From Raineyella sp. W15-4 (GTDB taxonomy: Bacteria > Actinomycetota > Actinomycetes > Propionibacteriales > Propionibacteriaceae), in contig NZ_CP137079.1 in assembly GCF_033170155.1 (NCBI RefSeq), forward strand, positions 3,038,001-3,102,000: a stretch of 64,000 nt of DNA, in the 5' to 3' direction. Below are positions 9,022 to 17,435 of this stretch, in pieces. Position 1 is the stretch's first letter. Each line of letters begins with the position of its first letter. The translations under genes and the position numbers were made by a program. The notes beneath the pieces are model-generated. The model was not told the DNA's origin and did not search any database. It worked only from the letters and a program-made list of their open reading frames with translations.

Positions 9022-10578
9022 TCAGCGCCGGGAGTACTCCTCCTCCTGCCCGAGGGCGTCCTCCAGCGCCTCGGTGGCCGGCACCCTGCCGCGGTTGATG
9101 GCCGACCAGAAGTCGCCCCGGACGTAGAGGTCGGCGGACCGGTCGCGCGGCACGTGGTCCCAGCTGGTGACCCGGCCCTGCGACAGTGCGTGCGCCACCA
9201 GCCGGCGCCGCTCCTGGCTGGTCCGGACGTCGCGCTCCAGCTCGTCCAGGTCACGGCCGGCCAGCAGTGCCGTCCGCAGCTGCTCCCGCACCTCCTGCCA
9301 GGCGGGGGCCTCGGCGAGGTTGACCTGCTCGTACGGATCGCTCGCCAGGTCGAACAGCTGCTCCGGGTCCCCGGGGCAGTAGGTGTACTTGAGACTGCCC
9401 CGGACCAGCGTCAGCTGCGGGGCGGTGACACCCTCCGCCAGGTACTCCACCACCACGTCGCGGATCCTCGACGGCTGCTCGCCGCGGAGCAGTTCGAGCA
9501 GGCTGGCCCCCTCGCCGGAGACCGGCGGGACCCCGCCGGCGATCTCCACCAGGGTGGGAAGCAGGTCGACCAGCGACACCGGGGTGCGGACCCGCCCCGG
9601 GAGGTAGCGCACCGGGGAGTGCACCACCAGTGGCACCCGCGAGGACTGTTCCAGCGGCGACATCTTGTACCACATGCCCCGCTCCCCGAGCAGGTCACCG
9701 TGGTCGGAGGTGAGGATGATGATCGTGTCGTCGAGCAGGTCGAGTTCACGCATCCGGTCCAGCAGGATGCCGACCTGGTCGTCGATGTAGCTGACACAGG
9801 CGTAGTAGGCGCGGCGGGCCCGCAGGGTCTCGGCCTCGTCCGGCGGACGGCGGTCGAATCCACTCATCGCCTGCAGTCGCTGGCTGTGCGGGTCGAGCTC
9901 CTCGAGGTCGACGGTCGGGACGGTCGGCGGATCGATCTCCACCCCGTCGTAGCGGGCCCAGTGTTCCGCCGACGGCTCGTACGGATCGTGCGGGTGGATG
10001 TAGGAGGCGACCAGGAAGAACGGCTGCCGGTCCCGGTCGCGGGCGCGATCGGTGAGGTAGCGGCGGGCCTGGAAGGTCACCTCGTCGTCGAAGTCCCGCT
10101 GCACCGTCGCGGCCGACACCCCGGCGGTGAAGACGCTGCCGCTGTCGTGATACCAGGGCAGCCGCTGGCTCCGGGCCAGCCGCCAGTCCGGCACCATGCC
10201 CAGATCGGCGGGGTACACGTCCGAGGTGTGCCGCTCCTCGAAGCCGTGCAGCTGGTCGGGACCGATGAAGTGCATCCGGCCCACCAGCGCGGTGTGGTAG
10301 CCGAGCGCCCGCAGGTGATGGGCGACCGTCGGCGCGGAGGAGGGGAATTCGGCGGCGTTGTCGTACGCCCCGGTCTGGGACGGGAGCAGGCCGGTCATCA
10401 TCGATGCCCGGGACGGGGCACACAGCGGCGAGTTGCAGTACGCGCGGTCGAACACCACGCCCTCCTCACCCAGCCGGTCCATGTACGGGGCGCGGACGGT
10501 CGGATTCCCGTACGCCCCCAGCGCCGTGTAGGCCAGCTGGTCGGCCTGGATCAGCACGATGTTCGGCTGTCGTCCCAC
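9022..10578 (-). CDS. betC: Choline-sulfatase (type I sulfatase)
   Basis: A type I arylsulfatase-superfamily enzyme that should hydrolyse choline-O-sulfate to choline and sulfate in the cytoplasm. With the GTG at 10578 it has 518 residues, near the usual BetC length. The sulfatase signature CAPSR places the formylglycine-forming cysteine at residue 53 (ICPSR-type). The N-terminal QPNIVLIQADQ supplies metal ligands. TGAYDNAAEFPSSAPT, GRMHFIGPDQLHGFEER and the late HDPYEP and SDHGDLLGERG motifs are BetC-like. A frame extends upstream to 10695, but those 39 residues are charged and low complexity, and GAGGAG sits 9 nt before the 10578 GTG. It diverges from a quaternary-amine ABC transporter, which fits choline-sulfate use for osmoprotection or sulfur supply. 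Confidence 0.85.
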   Translation of the reverse strand: MGRQPNIVLIQADQLAYTALGAYGNPTVRAPYMDRLGEEGVVFDRAYCNSPLCAPSRASMMTGLLPSQTGAYDNAAEFPSSAPTVAHHLRALGYHTALVGRMHFIGPDQLHGFEERHTSDVYPADLGMVPDWRLARSQRLPWYHDSGSVFTAGVSAATVQRDFDDEVTFQARRYLTDRARDRDRQPFFLVASYIHPHDPYEPSAEHWARYDGVEIDPPTVPTVDLEELDPHSQRLQAMSGFDRRPPDEAETLRARRAYYACVSYIDDQVGILLDRMRELDLLDDTIIILTSDHGDLLGERGMWYKMSPLEQSSRVPLVVHSPVRYLPGRVRTPVSLVDLLPTLVEIAGGVPPVSGEGASLLELLRGEQPSRIRDVVVEYLAEGVTAPQLTLVRGSLKYTYCPGDPEQLFDLASDPYEQVNLAEAPAWQEVREQLRTALLAGRDLDELERDVRTSQERRRLVAHALSQGRVTSWDHVPRDRSADLYVRGDFWSAINRGRVPATEALEDALGQEEEYSRR

Positions 10579-10766
10579 GAACGTCCACTCCTCTTCGGCC
10601 TCTTCGGCTCGGTCACCCGGTCGGCTCGCTCCACCTCGGTCACGCGTCTCGTCACCTCGACGCGTCCCAGCGGCCCGGTCACCTGCATTGTCCACTACAC
10701 AGACAGATGTGATAGGTCTTATGCATCCTATTCACGTACGTTAATAACAGGCAAGAGGAGCCACCC

Positions 10767-11725
10767 ATGCCCCCGACACGACGAGCGCTGCCTGCGGTCA
10801 GCCTGTTGCTGGTCCTGGTGACCCTGGTCGCCGGCTGCGGAGGGGGAACGACGGCGACGTCCGGCTCCACCGCGTCCGCCGCGGCGGGCATCACCATCAA
10901 GGCCGGGCGGTTCTCCTGGAGCGCGGCGCAGCTGCAGATCGAGATCCTCCGGGCGATCGCGGCGGACCATCCTGAGCTGGGGGTGAAGACCATCGATGAC
11001 ACCCAGCTCGACGTCGCCACCGCGTGGACCGGCCTGCAGCGCGGCGACATCGACATCCTGCCCGAGGTGAACCTGCCCAATCAGCAGACCTACGTCGACA
11101 AGACCGCCGCCGACACCGAGCTGTTGAGCGAGACGTACGGCGGGGCCACCCAGGGATGGTTCGTGCCGCGCTACCTCGTGGAGGGTCCGGACGCGCCGGC
11201 CGCCGGCCTGACCAGCGTGGACCAGCTCGAGCAGTACGCCGCCAAGGTCGGCGGCACCCTGTACGACGCCGACCCGGGCTGGATCACCACCAGCAGAACA
11301 CCAAGCGACTCGCCGCGTACGCTCCCTCGCTGAAGCACAGCACCTCCAGCGAGGCGGCGCTGATCGCCCAGCTCGAGCGCAGCTACAGCCGCAAGGAGCC
11401 GATCCTGCTGTACTTCTACCACCCGCACTGGCTGTTCCAGAAGTACGACCTGGTCCAGCTCACCGAGCCCACCCCGTACACGGACGGCTGCTTCGACACC
11501 ACCGGGAAGTGCGCCATCCCGACGCTGAGCGCCCACATCGCGGCCCGCAAGGACCTGCAGCAGCGCGCGCCCCGGTTCGTCTCCCTGCTGCAGCACGTGT
11601 CGATCCCGCTGACCGACATCGAGGCCATGCAGCAGCAGGTGGACGTCGAGAAGAAGCCCGCCAAGGACGTGGCGCGGGCCTGGGTGGATGCGCATGCCTC
11701 GGCCGTCACCGGCTGGATCGGCTGA
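10767..11725 (+). pseudogene. Choline/glycine-betaine ABC substrate-binding lipoprotein gene with a 1-nt frameshift
   Basis: The ATG at 10767 follows AAGAGGAG and encodes a lipoprotein signal with lipobox LVAGC, then an OpuAC/ProX-type binding domain (GRFSWSAAQLQIEIL, DTQLDVATAWTGLQRGDIDILPE). The frame ends early at TGA 11331-11333. From about 11291 the homologous sequence continues in another frame (QQNTKRLAAYAPSL, then to the stop at 11723-11725). The break lies in ACCACCAGCAG at 11286-11296, where adding one C restores a single ~320-residue protein. It is either a true inactivating deletion or a sequencing error. The downstream ATPase and permease are intact. As annotated, the transporter would lack its solute receptor. 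Confidence 0.85.
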
Positions 11726-11738
11726 CCGGGTGGACCGG

Positions 11739-12749
11739 ATGACCGATTCCGACGTCGTGATCCGGGCCCGCGGTCTGGGCAAGGTGTACGGCTCCGGCCG
11801 GAGCGCGACGGTCGCCGTCGAGGAGGTGGACCTGACCGTGCACCGGGGTGAGCGCCACGTCCTGATGGGCCTGTCCGGATCGGGCAAGTCCACCATCCTG
11901 CGGATGCTCAACCGGCTGATCGAGCCGACCACCGGCACCGTGGCGGTCAACGGGCAGGATCTCGCGACGCTCGGTGCCAAACAGCTCCGCCGGTTGCGCA
12001 ACCGGCAGATCACCATGGTGTTCCAGCACTTCGCGCTGCTGCCGCACCGGACCGTCCGGGAGAACGCGGCCTTCGGGCTGAGACTGCGTGGCTTCTCCCG
12101 GGCCGACCGGGGCGAGCAGGCGGATGCCGCGCTCGCTGCCGTCGGTCTGGAGGGCCGCGGGGACGCTCTGCCCGGTGAGCTCTCCGGCGGCATGCAGCAG
12201 CGGGTCGGGCTCGCCCGGGCGCTGGCCACCGGGTCGGAGGTGCTGCTGATGGACGAACCCTTCTCGGCACTGGACCCGCTGATCCGTCGCGAGATGCAGG
12301 ACCTCGTCGTCCAGTTGGCCGGCGACCTCGGGCGCACCGTGGTGTTCGTCTCGCACGATCTCAACGAGGCGATGCGGATCGGCGACCGGATCACCCTGCT
12401 CCACGACGGGCGGGTGGCCCAGTCCGGGACCGCGCTCGACTTCCTGCTGCGCCCGGCCGACGCGTTCGTCGCACGGTTCACCGCGGACGTCGATCGCTCC
12501 CACGCCCTCCGGGTCACCGACCTGCTGTCGAGCGACGTGGTATCGACCAACCTGCCGTCGACCGACGTGGTGACCGACCCGGCCGACGCCGTCCCCGAGG
12601 AGGCGACCCTGGCCGAGGCGGCGACCCGGTTCCGGCACGGCTTCCGCGATCGCCTGGCCGTGGTCGGCCCGGACGGGCACGCCGTCGGCAGCATCACCCT
12701 GGACTCCGTGCTCGCCGCGGTGTCCGGCGCCCAGGAGCGGGCCGCATGA
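11739..12749 (+). CDS. Quaternary-amine ABC transporter ATP-binding protein (ProV/OpuAA/OpuBA family)
   Basis: The 336-residue ATPase powers uptake of glycine betaine, choline or a related osmolyte. It has Walker A (LSGSGKSTI, about 45-53), the signature LSGGMQQRVGLARAL, Walker B LLMDEPFSALDPL and switch histidine VFVSHDLNEAM, all standard for the family. The C-terminal ~80 residues correspond to a shortened CBS-like regulatory region. The ATG at 11739 is used; a GTG at 11730 in the same frame is possible. It begins 13 bp after the binding-protein stop and overlaps the permease by ATGA, so the three genes form one operon. Confidence 0.9.
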   Translation: MTDSDVVIRARGLGKVYGSGRSATVAVEEVDLTVHRGERHVLMGLSGSGKSTILRMLNRLIEPTTGTVAVNGQDLATLGAKQLRRLRNRQITMVFQHFALLPHRTVRENAAFGLRLRGFSRADRGEQADAALAAVGLEGRGDALPGELSGGMQQRVGLARALATGSEVLLMDEPFSALDPLIRREMQDLVVQLAGDLGRTVVFVSHDLNEAMRIGDRITLLHDGRVAQSGTALDFLLRPADAFVARFTADVDRSHALRVTDLLSSDVVSTNLPSTDVVTDPADAVPEEATLAEAATRFRHGFRDRLAVVGPDGHAVGSITLDSVLAAVSGAQERAA

Positions 12750-13726
12750 CGCCTCGGCTCGATCTCGGCTCCTGGGCCGAAGGCGTCGTCAACTGGATGC
12801 TGGCGCACTGGGCGGGGTTCTTCGACGGGATCGGGGCGGCTCTGTCGGTGCTGGTGGAAGCCGTCGACGGGGCCCTGCAGGCGCCCCCGGCCCCGGCACT
12901 GATCCTCATCCTGACGGCCGTCCCGCTGCTGCAGCGACGGTGGGGGCTGGCGGTGTACACCGCCGCGGCGATGACCCTGATCCTCTCGATGGACCTGTGG
13001 ACGGAGACCCTGGAGTCCCTCGCCCTGGTCGTGGTCGCCACCGCGGCGGCGACGCTGATCGGCATCCCGCTGGGCATCCTGGCCTCCCGGAGCACCGTCT
13101 TCAGTGGCATCCTGCGCCCGGTGCTCGACTTCATGCAGACGACACCCGCGTTCGTCTACCTGATCCCCACGGTGTTCTTCTTCGGCGTGGGGGTGGTACC
13201 GGGGGTGGTGGCGACGCTGATCTTCGCCATCGCCCCGGCAGTGCGCTTCACCGAACTCGGCATCCGCCAGGTCGACGGCGAGGTGCGTGAGGCCGCCGAC
13301 GCCTTCGGCGCCTCGTCCTGGCAGCGCCTGCGGGAGGTCGAGCTGCCGCTCGCCATGCCGACGATCATGGCCGGCGTCAACCAGGTGATCATGCTGGCGC
13401 TGTCGATGGTCGTCGTCGCCGGGCTCACCGGCGCCGGCGGGCTGGGCTCGGTGGTGACGACGGCCGTCTCCCAGCTGGACGTGGCTGCCGGCTTCGACGG
13501 CGGCCTGGCGGTCGTGCTGCTGGCGATCTATCTCGATCGGGTGACCGCAGGACTGACCGCGGGGCTGCGGCCCGGTCTGCGACATCGGGCCCGCCGCGCG
13601 CGGTCGGGCACCGCGCAGGGCAGCCTCAGCGGGCCGGCGTCACCGGCATCCACCCCGTCCCCGACGACATCCGTCCCGTCGTCCCAGCGGGCGTCCGCCC
13701 GATCCACCACCTCGCAGGTGCGGTGA
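12746..13726 (+). CDS. Quaternary-amine ABC transporter permease (ProW/OpuAB/OpuBB family)
   Basis: A 326-residue integral membrane protein with the BPD_transp_1 fold and about six membrane segments. The EAA loop (EAADAFGASSWQRLREVELPLAMP) contacts the ATPase. DFMQTTPAFVYLIPTVFFFG and GLTGAGGLGSVV are typical of betaine/proline permeases. The start codon overlaps the ATPase stop (ATGA), indicating translational coupling. The C-terminus has a ~60-residue Arg/Ser/Pro-rich cytoplasmic tail that looks dispensable. The nearby choline sulfatase suggests choline, choline-sulfate or betaine as substrate. Confidence 0.9.
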   Translation: MTPRLDLGSWAEGVVNWMLAHWAGFFDGIGAALSVLVEAVDGALQAPPAPALILILTAVPLLQRRWGLAVYTAAAMTLILSMDLWTETLESLALVVVATAAATLIGIPLGILASRSTVFSGILRPVLDFMQTTPAFVYLIPTVFFFGVGVVPGVVATLIFAIAPAVRFTELGIRQVDGEVREAADAFGASSWQRLREVELPLAMPTIMAGVNQVIMLALSMVVVAGLTGAGGLGSVVTTAVSQLDVAAGFDGGLAVVLLAIYLDRVTAGLTAGLRPGLRHRARRARSGTAQGSLSGPASPASTPSPTTSVPSSQRASARSTTSQVR

Positions 13727-13731
13727 GGCGC

Positions 13732-13799
13732 AGACGCGTCCGTTTGTCCCCCTTCGCGGCCGCACGTGCCGGCGCGGCCGGGGACGAGCGGACGCGTCT
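13732..13799. repeat. Dispersed palindromic intergenic element, copy 1
   Basis: A 20-nt arm at 13732-13751 pairs with 13780-13799; 18 of 20 positions match and the other two can form G-U pairs. The loop contains further short GC-rich complementarity. It begins 5 bp after the permease stop. The sequence from 13733 to 13799 matches 58498-58564 at about 55 of 67 positions without gaps, so it belongs to a repeat family. It may act as a terminator or be a REP/MITE-like element. Confidence 0.75.
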
Positions 13800-13880
13800 T
13801 GATCGATCCCGCCCAGCTGGATCACTCCCGCCCGGTGACAGCCCGCCGCTCGGACGTGGGCGACGGAGCGCCCGCGGTCG

Positions 13881-13930
13881 GAGCCGATCCGCAGGTCAGG
13901 AGCCGATCCGCAGGTCAGGAGCCGATCCGC
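13881..13930. repeat. 19-bp tandem repeat, 2.6 copies
   Basis: The unit GAGCCGATCCGCAGGTCAG occurs exactly at 13881-13899 and 13900-13918, followed by a 12-bp partial copy. It is noncoding and a possible length-variable locus. Confidence 0.85.
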
Positions 13931-13957
13931 TCAACGCCGAGTCTGTCATCGAGCACA

Positions 13958-13997
13958 GTTTTCACCCCCCGGGTGACGTCACCAGGGGGGTGAAAAC
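13958..13997. terminator. 40-bp near-perfect palindrome, candidate bidirectional terminator or operator
   Basis: Arms GTTTTCACCCCCC and GGGGGGTGAAAAC flank a central GGTGACGTCACC. All 20 pairs about the centre match except one (G13971/A13984). It lies between converging transcription units, 150 bp beyond the metK stop, which favours a bidirectional terminator with T/A-rich ends. The exact central palindrome would also suit a dimeric regulator. Confidence 0.6.
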
Positions 13998-14034
13998 CTC
14001 TGAAGAGAACACACTCCTGATCGGGGAGACATCC

Positions 14035-14075
14035 CTCGGGCGGAGCTGCCTCGGGCGGAGCTGCCTCGGGCGGAC
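14035..14075. repeat. 15-bp tandem repeat, 2.7 copies
   Basis: The unit CTCGGGCGGAGCTGC is repeated exactly at 14035-14049 and 14050-14064, followed by a partial third copy. It is noncoding and sits about 70 bp 3' of the metK stop codon. Confidence 0.85.
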
Positions 14076-14147
14076 CAGCTCAGCCGATCGGGATTCCGGG
14101 CTCGGACATGGGCGGCACGGGCGGCACGGATCACCGGGCCCGCCGGC

Positions 14148-15359
14148 TCAGGCTCCGGCGATGGCCGCCGTCAGCTCCTCGACGCGGTCCGTACGCTCCC
14201 AGGTGAAGTCCGGCAGCTCACGGCCGAAGTGGCCGTACGACGAGGTCGCCTTGTAGATCGGGCGCTTCAGGTCGAGCTGGTCGACGATGGCCGCCGGACG
14301 CAGGTCGAACACGGTGCGGATCGCCTCGAGGATCCGCTCGTCGGAGACGGCGCCGGTGCCGAAGGTCTGCACATACACGCCGACCGGTCGCGCCCGGCCG
14401 ATGGCGTACGCCGCCTGCACCTCGCAGCGCTTGGCCAGGCCGGCCGCCACCACGTTCTTCGCCACCCACCGCAGCGCGTACGCCGCGGACCGGTCGACCT
14501 TGGAGGGGTCCTTGCCGGAGAAGGCGCCGCCGCCGTGGCGGGCCATCCCGCCGTACGTGTCGACGATGATCTTCCGCCCGGTCAGCCCGGCATCGCCCAT
14601 CGGCCCGCCGACGACGAACCGGCCGGTCGGGTTGACCAGCAGCGCCATCCGATCGGTGGCCAGGTCCAGGCCGGACTCGGCCAGCACCGGATCCACCACC
14701 AGGGTGCGGACGATCTCGGCGAGTTCCTCCTGGGTGACGTCCTCGTCGTGCTGGGTCGACACCAGCACCGTGTCGACGCCGACCGGACGCTCGCCCTCAT
14801 AGGCGATGGTCACCTGCGTCTTGCCGTCCGGGCGCAGCCCGACGACGAGCCCCTGCTTGCGGACCGCGGTGAGCCGCTCGGCCAGCCGGTGTGCCAGGAA
14901 GATCGGCATCGGCATCAGCGTCGGGGTCTCGTCGGTGGCATACCCGAACATCAGGCCTTGGTCGCCCGCGCCCTGCAGGTCGTACCGGTCGTGCTCGCCA
15001 CTGTCGGTACGGAACTCCAGCGACTTGTCGACACCCTGGGCGATGTCGGGCGACTGCTGCCCGATGGAGACGATCACGCCACAGGAGGCGCCGTCGAAGC
15101 CCACCTTCGAGGAGGTGTAGCCGATCGACTGCAGCTCCTGGCGGATGATCTGCGGGATCTCGACGTACGCACTGGTGGTCACCTCGCCCACCACATGCAC
15201 CAGCCCGGTCGTGGTGAGGGTCTCCACGGCCACGCGCGCCTGCGGATCCTGCTCCAGCATGGCGTCGAGGATCGCGTCGGAGATCCGGTCACAGACCTTG
15301 TCCGGGTGGCCCTCGGTGACCGACTCCGAGGTGAAGAGGTGCATGTTGGTGTACGGCAC
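14148..15359 (-). CDS. metK: S-adenosylmethionine synthase
   Basis: The 403-residue enzyme makes SAM from methionine and ATP. It is recognised by [21 protein letters not shown] at the N-terminus, the [12 protein letters not shown](T)DET ATP-binding loop, and [19 protein letters not shown] for the triphosphate-binding domain. The length is normal for a bacterial MetK. The GTG at 15359 is chosen because a TAGGAT -10 ends 7 nt upstream, implying a leaderless message; an internal ATG at 15344 is the alternative. No SAM riboswitch-like leader is present. It is an isolated gene, converging with the betaine transporter across the repeat-rich gap. Confidence 0.97.
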   Translation of the reverse strand: MPYTNMHLFTSESVTEGHPDKVCDRISDAILDAMLEQDPQARVAVETLTTTGLVHVVGEVTTSAYVEIPQIIRQELQSIGYTSSKVGFDGASCGVIVSIGQQSPDIAQGVDKSLEFRTDSGEHDRYDLQGAGDQGLMFGYATDETPTLMPMPIFLAHRLAERLTAVRKQGLVVGLRPDGKTQVTIAYEGERPVGVDTVLVSTQHDEDVTQEELAEIVRTLVVDPVLAESGLDLATDRMALLVNPTGRFVVGGPMGDAGLTGRKIIVDTYGGMARHGGGAFSGKDPSKVDRSAAYALRWVAKNVVAAGLAKRCEVQAAYAIGRARPVGVYVQTFGTGAVSDERILEAIRTVFDLRPAAIVDQLDLKRPIYKATSSYGHFGRELPDFTWERTDRVEELTAAIAGA

Positions 15360-15366
15360 GACGACG

Positions 15367-15372
15367 ATCCTA
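15367..15372 (-). promoter_or_regulatory. -10 element (TAGGAT) for leaderless metK
   Basis: On the minus strand TAGGAT ends 7 nt before the GTG start of metK, with no ribosome site between. Confidence 0.5.
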
Positions 15373-15484
15373 GAGCCCGGGACCGAGGACGACCGGTGAC
15401 GTCCAACCGGCAGGTGGCGTCCGATACCACCGGCAGGTTGCGTCGACGCCGCCCGACCGGCGGCATCGGACGTCGTCGGGCGCG

Positions 15485-15916
15485 TCAGCCGGCCAGGCCG
15501 GCCCGCTCCGCCTTCGCCGCCATCCGCGCGTCGAACTTCCGCCGGTCGATGATCGCGCGCTGGTGGCTGCCCTCCCCGATCTGCTCCTCGTCATCGCGCA
15601 GGACGACATGGAAGGTGACGATCCGGCCCGCCACCGCGGTCACCTCGGCGGTCGCCGTCACCGTCATCCCGACCGGGGTCGCCGCAGTGTGGTCGAACCG
15701 GACATCGATGCCGACGCTGCCCTCGTGCGGCTCCAGATAGTCGGCCAGCGCCCCCATCGCCGCGCACTCGGCGAAGCCCACCAGGAAGGCTGTCGCGAAC
15801 ACCCGCGGCATGTCGGCGAACCCGGGGAACTTCCCCGACACCGCCGGGACGGTCAGTGAATCGTCGACCTGCACCGACACGGTGCTGGTCTGTCCGGGGG
15901 CGAGGCCTGGCTTCAT
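15485..15916 (-). CDS. Hot-dog-fold thioesterase, fluoroacetyl-CoA thioesterase-like
   Basis: The 143-residue protein has the small hot-dog fold. The pattern [37 protein letters not shown], followed by [10 protein letters not shown], matches the FlK-like thioesterase family, where a Thr/Ser-Glu-His set hydrolyses acyl-CoA thioesters. The actual acyl group is unknown; most actinobacterial members are uncharacterised and unlikely to act on fluoroacetate. AGGAGG lies 7 nt before the ATG. The gene stands alone, 108 bp from the flavodoxin-like gene on the same strand. Confidence 0.75.
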   Translation of the reverse strand: MKPGLAPGQTSTVSVQVDDSLTVPAVSGKFPGFADMPRVFATAFLVGFAECAAMGALADYLEPHEGSVGIDVRFDHTAATPVGMTVTATAEVTAVAGRIVTFHVVLRDDEEQIGEGSHQRAIIDRRKFDARMAAKAERAGLAG

Positions 15917-16023
15917 CGGGACTCCTCCTGAGACGGGGGTACTGGCGTGATCCTATCCGCCGGTGCGACCTCGTCCGGCCGGCGCGATCCCGCCCGGTGC
16001 GGCGCCTGCCCGCCGGCCGCCGC

Positions 16024-16524
16024 TCAGAGCCTGCCCGCGAGGTCGTCGCCCCAGGCGTCCACCGCCGCCCAGTCGCGGAAATCGCCGCGGGGGGAGCGGA
16101 TCAGCCGGGCCGCCAGCCGTTCCCACCAGGCCCGTGTCCTCGGGTCGTACGATCCGGCGAACACTGTCGTCGCCACCGGCTCCCCGGGCAACACCTCGGC
16201 GAGCTGGCCGGGATAGCGGGACGACTCCTCGAGCCGGGCCGAGTCACCGGCCACCATGCCGAGGCAGACGGCGAAGACCCCGACCGGCTTGTGGTCCAGA
16301 CCCCGCCGATGAACGGTGAGCCAGTGGCCGGCCGGCGCATACACGCTGCCGGCCTGCACTCCGGAGCCGATCAGGACCGCCTCGTACGCCGCCGGGTCGG
16401 GATCATCCTGCACCGACACCACCGCGACGGCGTGACCGGCCTCGGTGAGCCGGGCCCCGAGACGTTCGGCGATCGACTGGGTGGTGCCACCCTTGGTGGC
16501 GAAGGCCACCAGCACATTGGTCAT
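16024..16524 (-). CDS. Flavodoxin-domain protein
   Basis: The 166-residue protein begins MTNVLVAFATKGGTTQSIAE, the FMN-phosphate loop of flavodoxin folds. It continues with AVLIGSGVQAGSVYAPAGHWL and VGVFAVCLGM, which resemble the HemG-like (menaquinone-dependent protoporphyrinogen oxidase) flavodoxin group. It should bind FMN and act as a cytoplasmic redox protein; the electron partner is not evident. AGGAGG precedes the ATG by 6 nt. It is divergent from a TetR regulator with operator-like half-sites between them, so regulation by that repressor is likely. Confidence 0.8.
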   Translation of the reverse strand: MTNVLVAFATKGGTTQSIAERLGARLTEAGHAVAVVSVQDDPDPAAYEAVLIGSGVQAGSVYAPAGHWLTVHRRGLDHKPVGVFAVCLGMVAGDSARLEESSRYPGQLAEVLPGEPVATTVFAGSYDPRTRAWWERLAARLIRSPRGDFRDWAAVDAWGDDLAGRL

Positions 16525-16643
16525 GCATCCTCCTGGGCATCCCCCGGCTGAGCTGCGTATGCCCCCACCGTAGGCGGGCCGGCAGGACCGGACGATGGGG
16601 TTCTTCACCGGGGTGGCCCTGACCCCTACCCGGGTCGAGAAAA

Positions 16644-16665
16644 TTGCACCGTATGCAACTTTGCA
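16644..16665. promoter_or_regulatory. Candidate TetR operator: alternating TTGCA half-sites
   Basis: TTGCA (16644-16648), TGCAA (16654-16658) and TTGCA (16661-16665) form two overlapping inverted repeats in the 174-bp gap between the flavodoxin-like gene and tetR. The cluster lies just upstream of the tetR -10 at 16687, covering the expected -35 region, so binding there could repress tetR and perhaps the divergent gene. Confidence 0.5.
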
Positions 16666-16686
16666 CTCACTGAACGAGATCTCGCG

Positions 16687-16692
16687 TACCCT
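16687..16692 (+). promoter_or_regulatory. -10 element (TACCCT) for leaderless tetR gene
   Basis: TACCCT lies 6 nt before the ATG at 16699; no Shine-Dalgarno is present. Confidence 0.5.
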
Positions 16693-16698
16693 GGGACC

Positions 16699-17382
16699 AT
16701 GGCCACCACTCCCGACCGCGACGCGACCTGCGGGTTGCGCGAGCGCAAGAAGCGGGAGAGCCACCGGGCGCTGCGGATCGCCGCCCTCGAACTGGTGGCC
16801 GAACGGGGACTGTCGGACGTACGGGTCGAGGACATCGCCCACCGGGCCGGGGTGTCCCCCCGCACCTTCTTCAACTACTTCACCAGCAAGGAACAGGCCC
16901 TGGTCGACCCGACCCCGCACCACGGAGCAGACCTGCGCGACCGCATCCTCCAGGCGCCGCCGCGGACCGAGGTGCGCGACATCCTGCTCGACGTGCTGAT
17001 CGACCACGCCATCGAACTCGCCTCGGACCGTACGACGTGGCGGCTGGTGAAGGAGGTCACCACCCGCCATCCCGAGCTGCTCCCGTTGGCGATGGGGTCG
17101 TCGCGGGAGATCTCGCGGATGCTCGTCGCGGCGGTCGCCGAACGTCTCGGCACCGACCCGGAGCGGGATCCCTATCCCACCGTGCTGGTGGAGGCCTCGG
17201 TGGCCACGCTGCGCGCCGCCGCCGCGCACTTCCTGCACCGTCGCACCGGACCGGCAGGGCAGGCAGGGCAGGCGACGCTCTCCGATGACGACACCGTCGC
17301 CCTCCGGATCGCCCTGGGGCAGGCGGCCGACCGGCTGCGGGCCGGCCTGTCGGCCCCACCACCCACCGCCGACGCACCCTGA
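16699..17382 (+). CDS. TetR/AcrR-family transcriptional regulator
   Basis: A 227-residue one-component regulator. Residues 15-70 form the TetR HTH (RKKRESHRALRIAALELVAERG, then VEDIAHRAGVSPRTFFNYFTSKEQAL). The remainder is a helical ligand-binding and dimer domain with no recognisable ligand signature. It is divergently oriented to the flavodoxin-like gene, with TTGCA half-sites in the shared promoter region, so autoregulation and control of that gene are the simplest inference. Its start is probably leaderless. The following serine hydrolase lies 53 bp downstream on the same strand with its own -10 element. Confidence 0.9.
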   Translation: MATTPDRDATCGLRERKKRESHRALRIAALELVAERGLSDVRVEDIAHRAGVSPRTFFNYFTSKEQALVDPTPHHGADLRDRILQAPPRTEVRDILLDVLIDHAIELASDRTTWRLVKEVTTRHPELLPLAMGSSREISRMLVAAVAERLGTDPERDPYPTVLVEASVATLRAAAAHFLHRRTGPAGQAGQATLSDDDTVALRIALGQAADRLRAGLSAPPPTADAP

Positions 17383-17423
17383 CCCGGTCCGCGGCGACCG
17401 GGGACAGCGCGACCCGGCGGTAC

Positions 17424-17429
17424 TACCGT
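17424..17429 (+). promoter_or_regulatory. -10 element (TACCGT) for leaderless serine hydrolase gene
   Basis: TACCGT lies 6 nt before the ATG at 17436, and no ribosome site is visible. Confidence 0.45.
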
Positions 17430-17435
17430 CATCCC

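Larger units (their letters stand above)
13727..14147. other. Repeat-rich gap between converging permease and metK genes
   Basis: No gene is supported in this 421-bp interval. It is packed with structured repeats: a dispersed palindromic element (13732-13799), a 19-bp tandem repeat (13881-13930), a 40-bp palindrome (13958-13997) and a 15-bp tandem repeat (14035-14075), each listed separately. Confidence 0.7.

Noticed and set aside
10579-10695. 39-residue N-terminal extension of choline sulfatase
   Set aside because: Charged low-complexity sequence without family similarity; GAGGAG supports the GTG at 10578.
11171-13585. 804-residue minus-strand frame opposite the betaine transporter operon
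   Set aside because: Antisense to three recognisable transporter genes, low complexity, no ribosome site.
15360-15484. SAM riboswitch upstream of metK
   Set aside because: The -10 lies 7 nt from the start codon, leaving no leader, and no riboswitch-like helices are visible.
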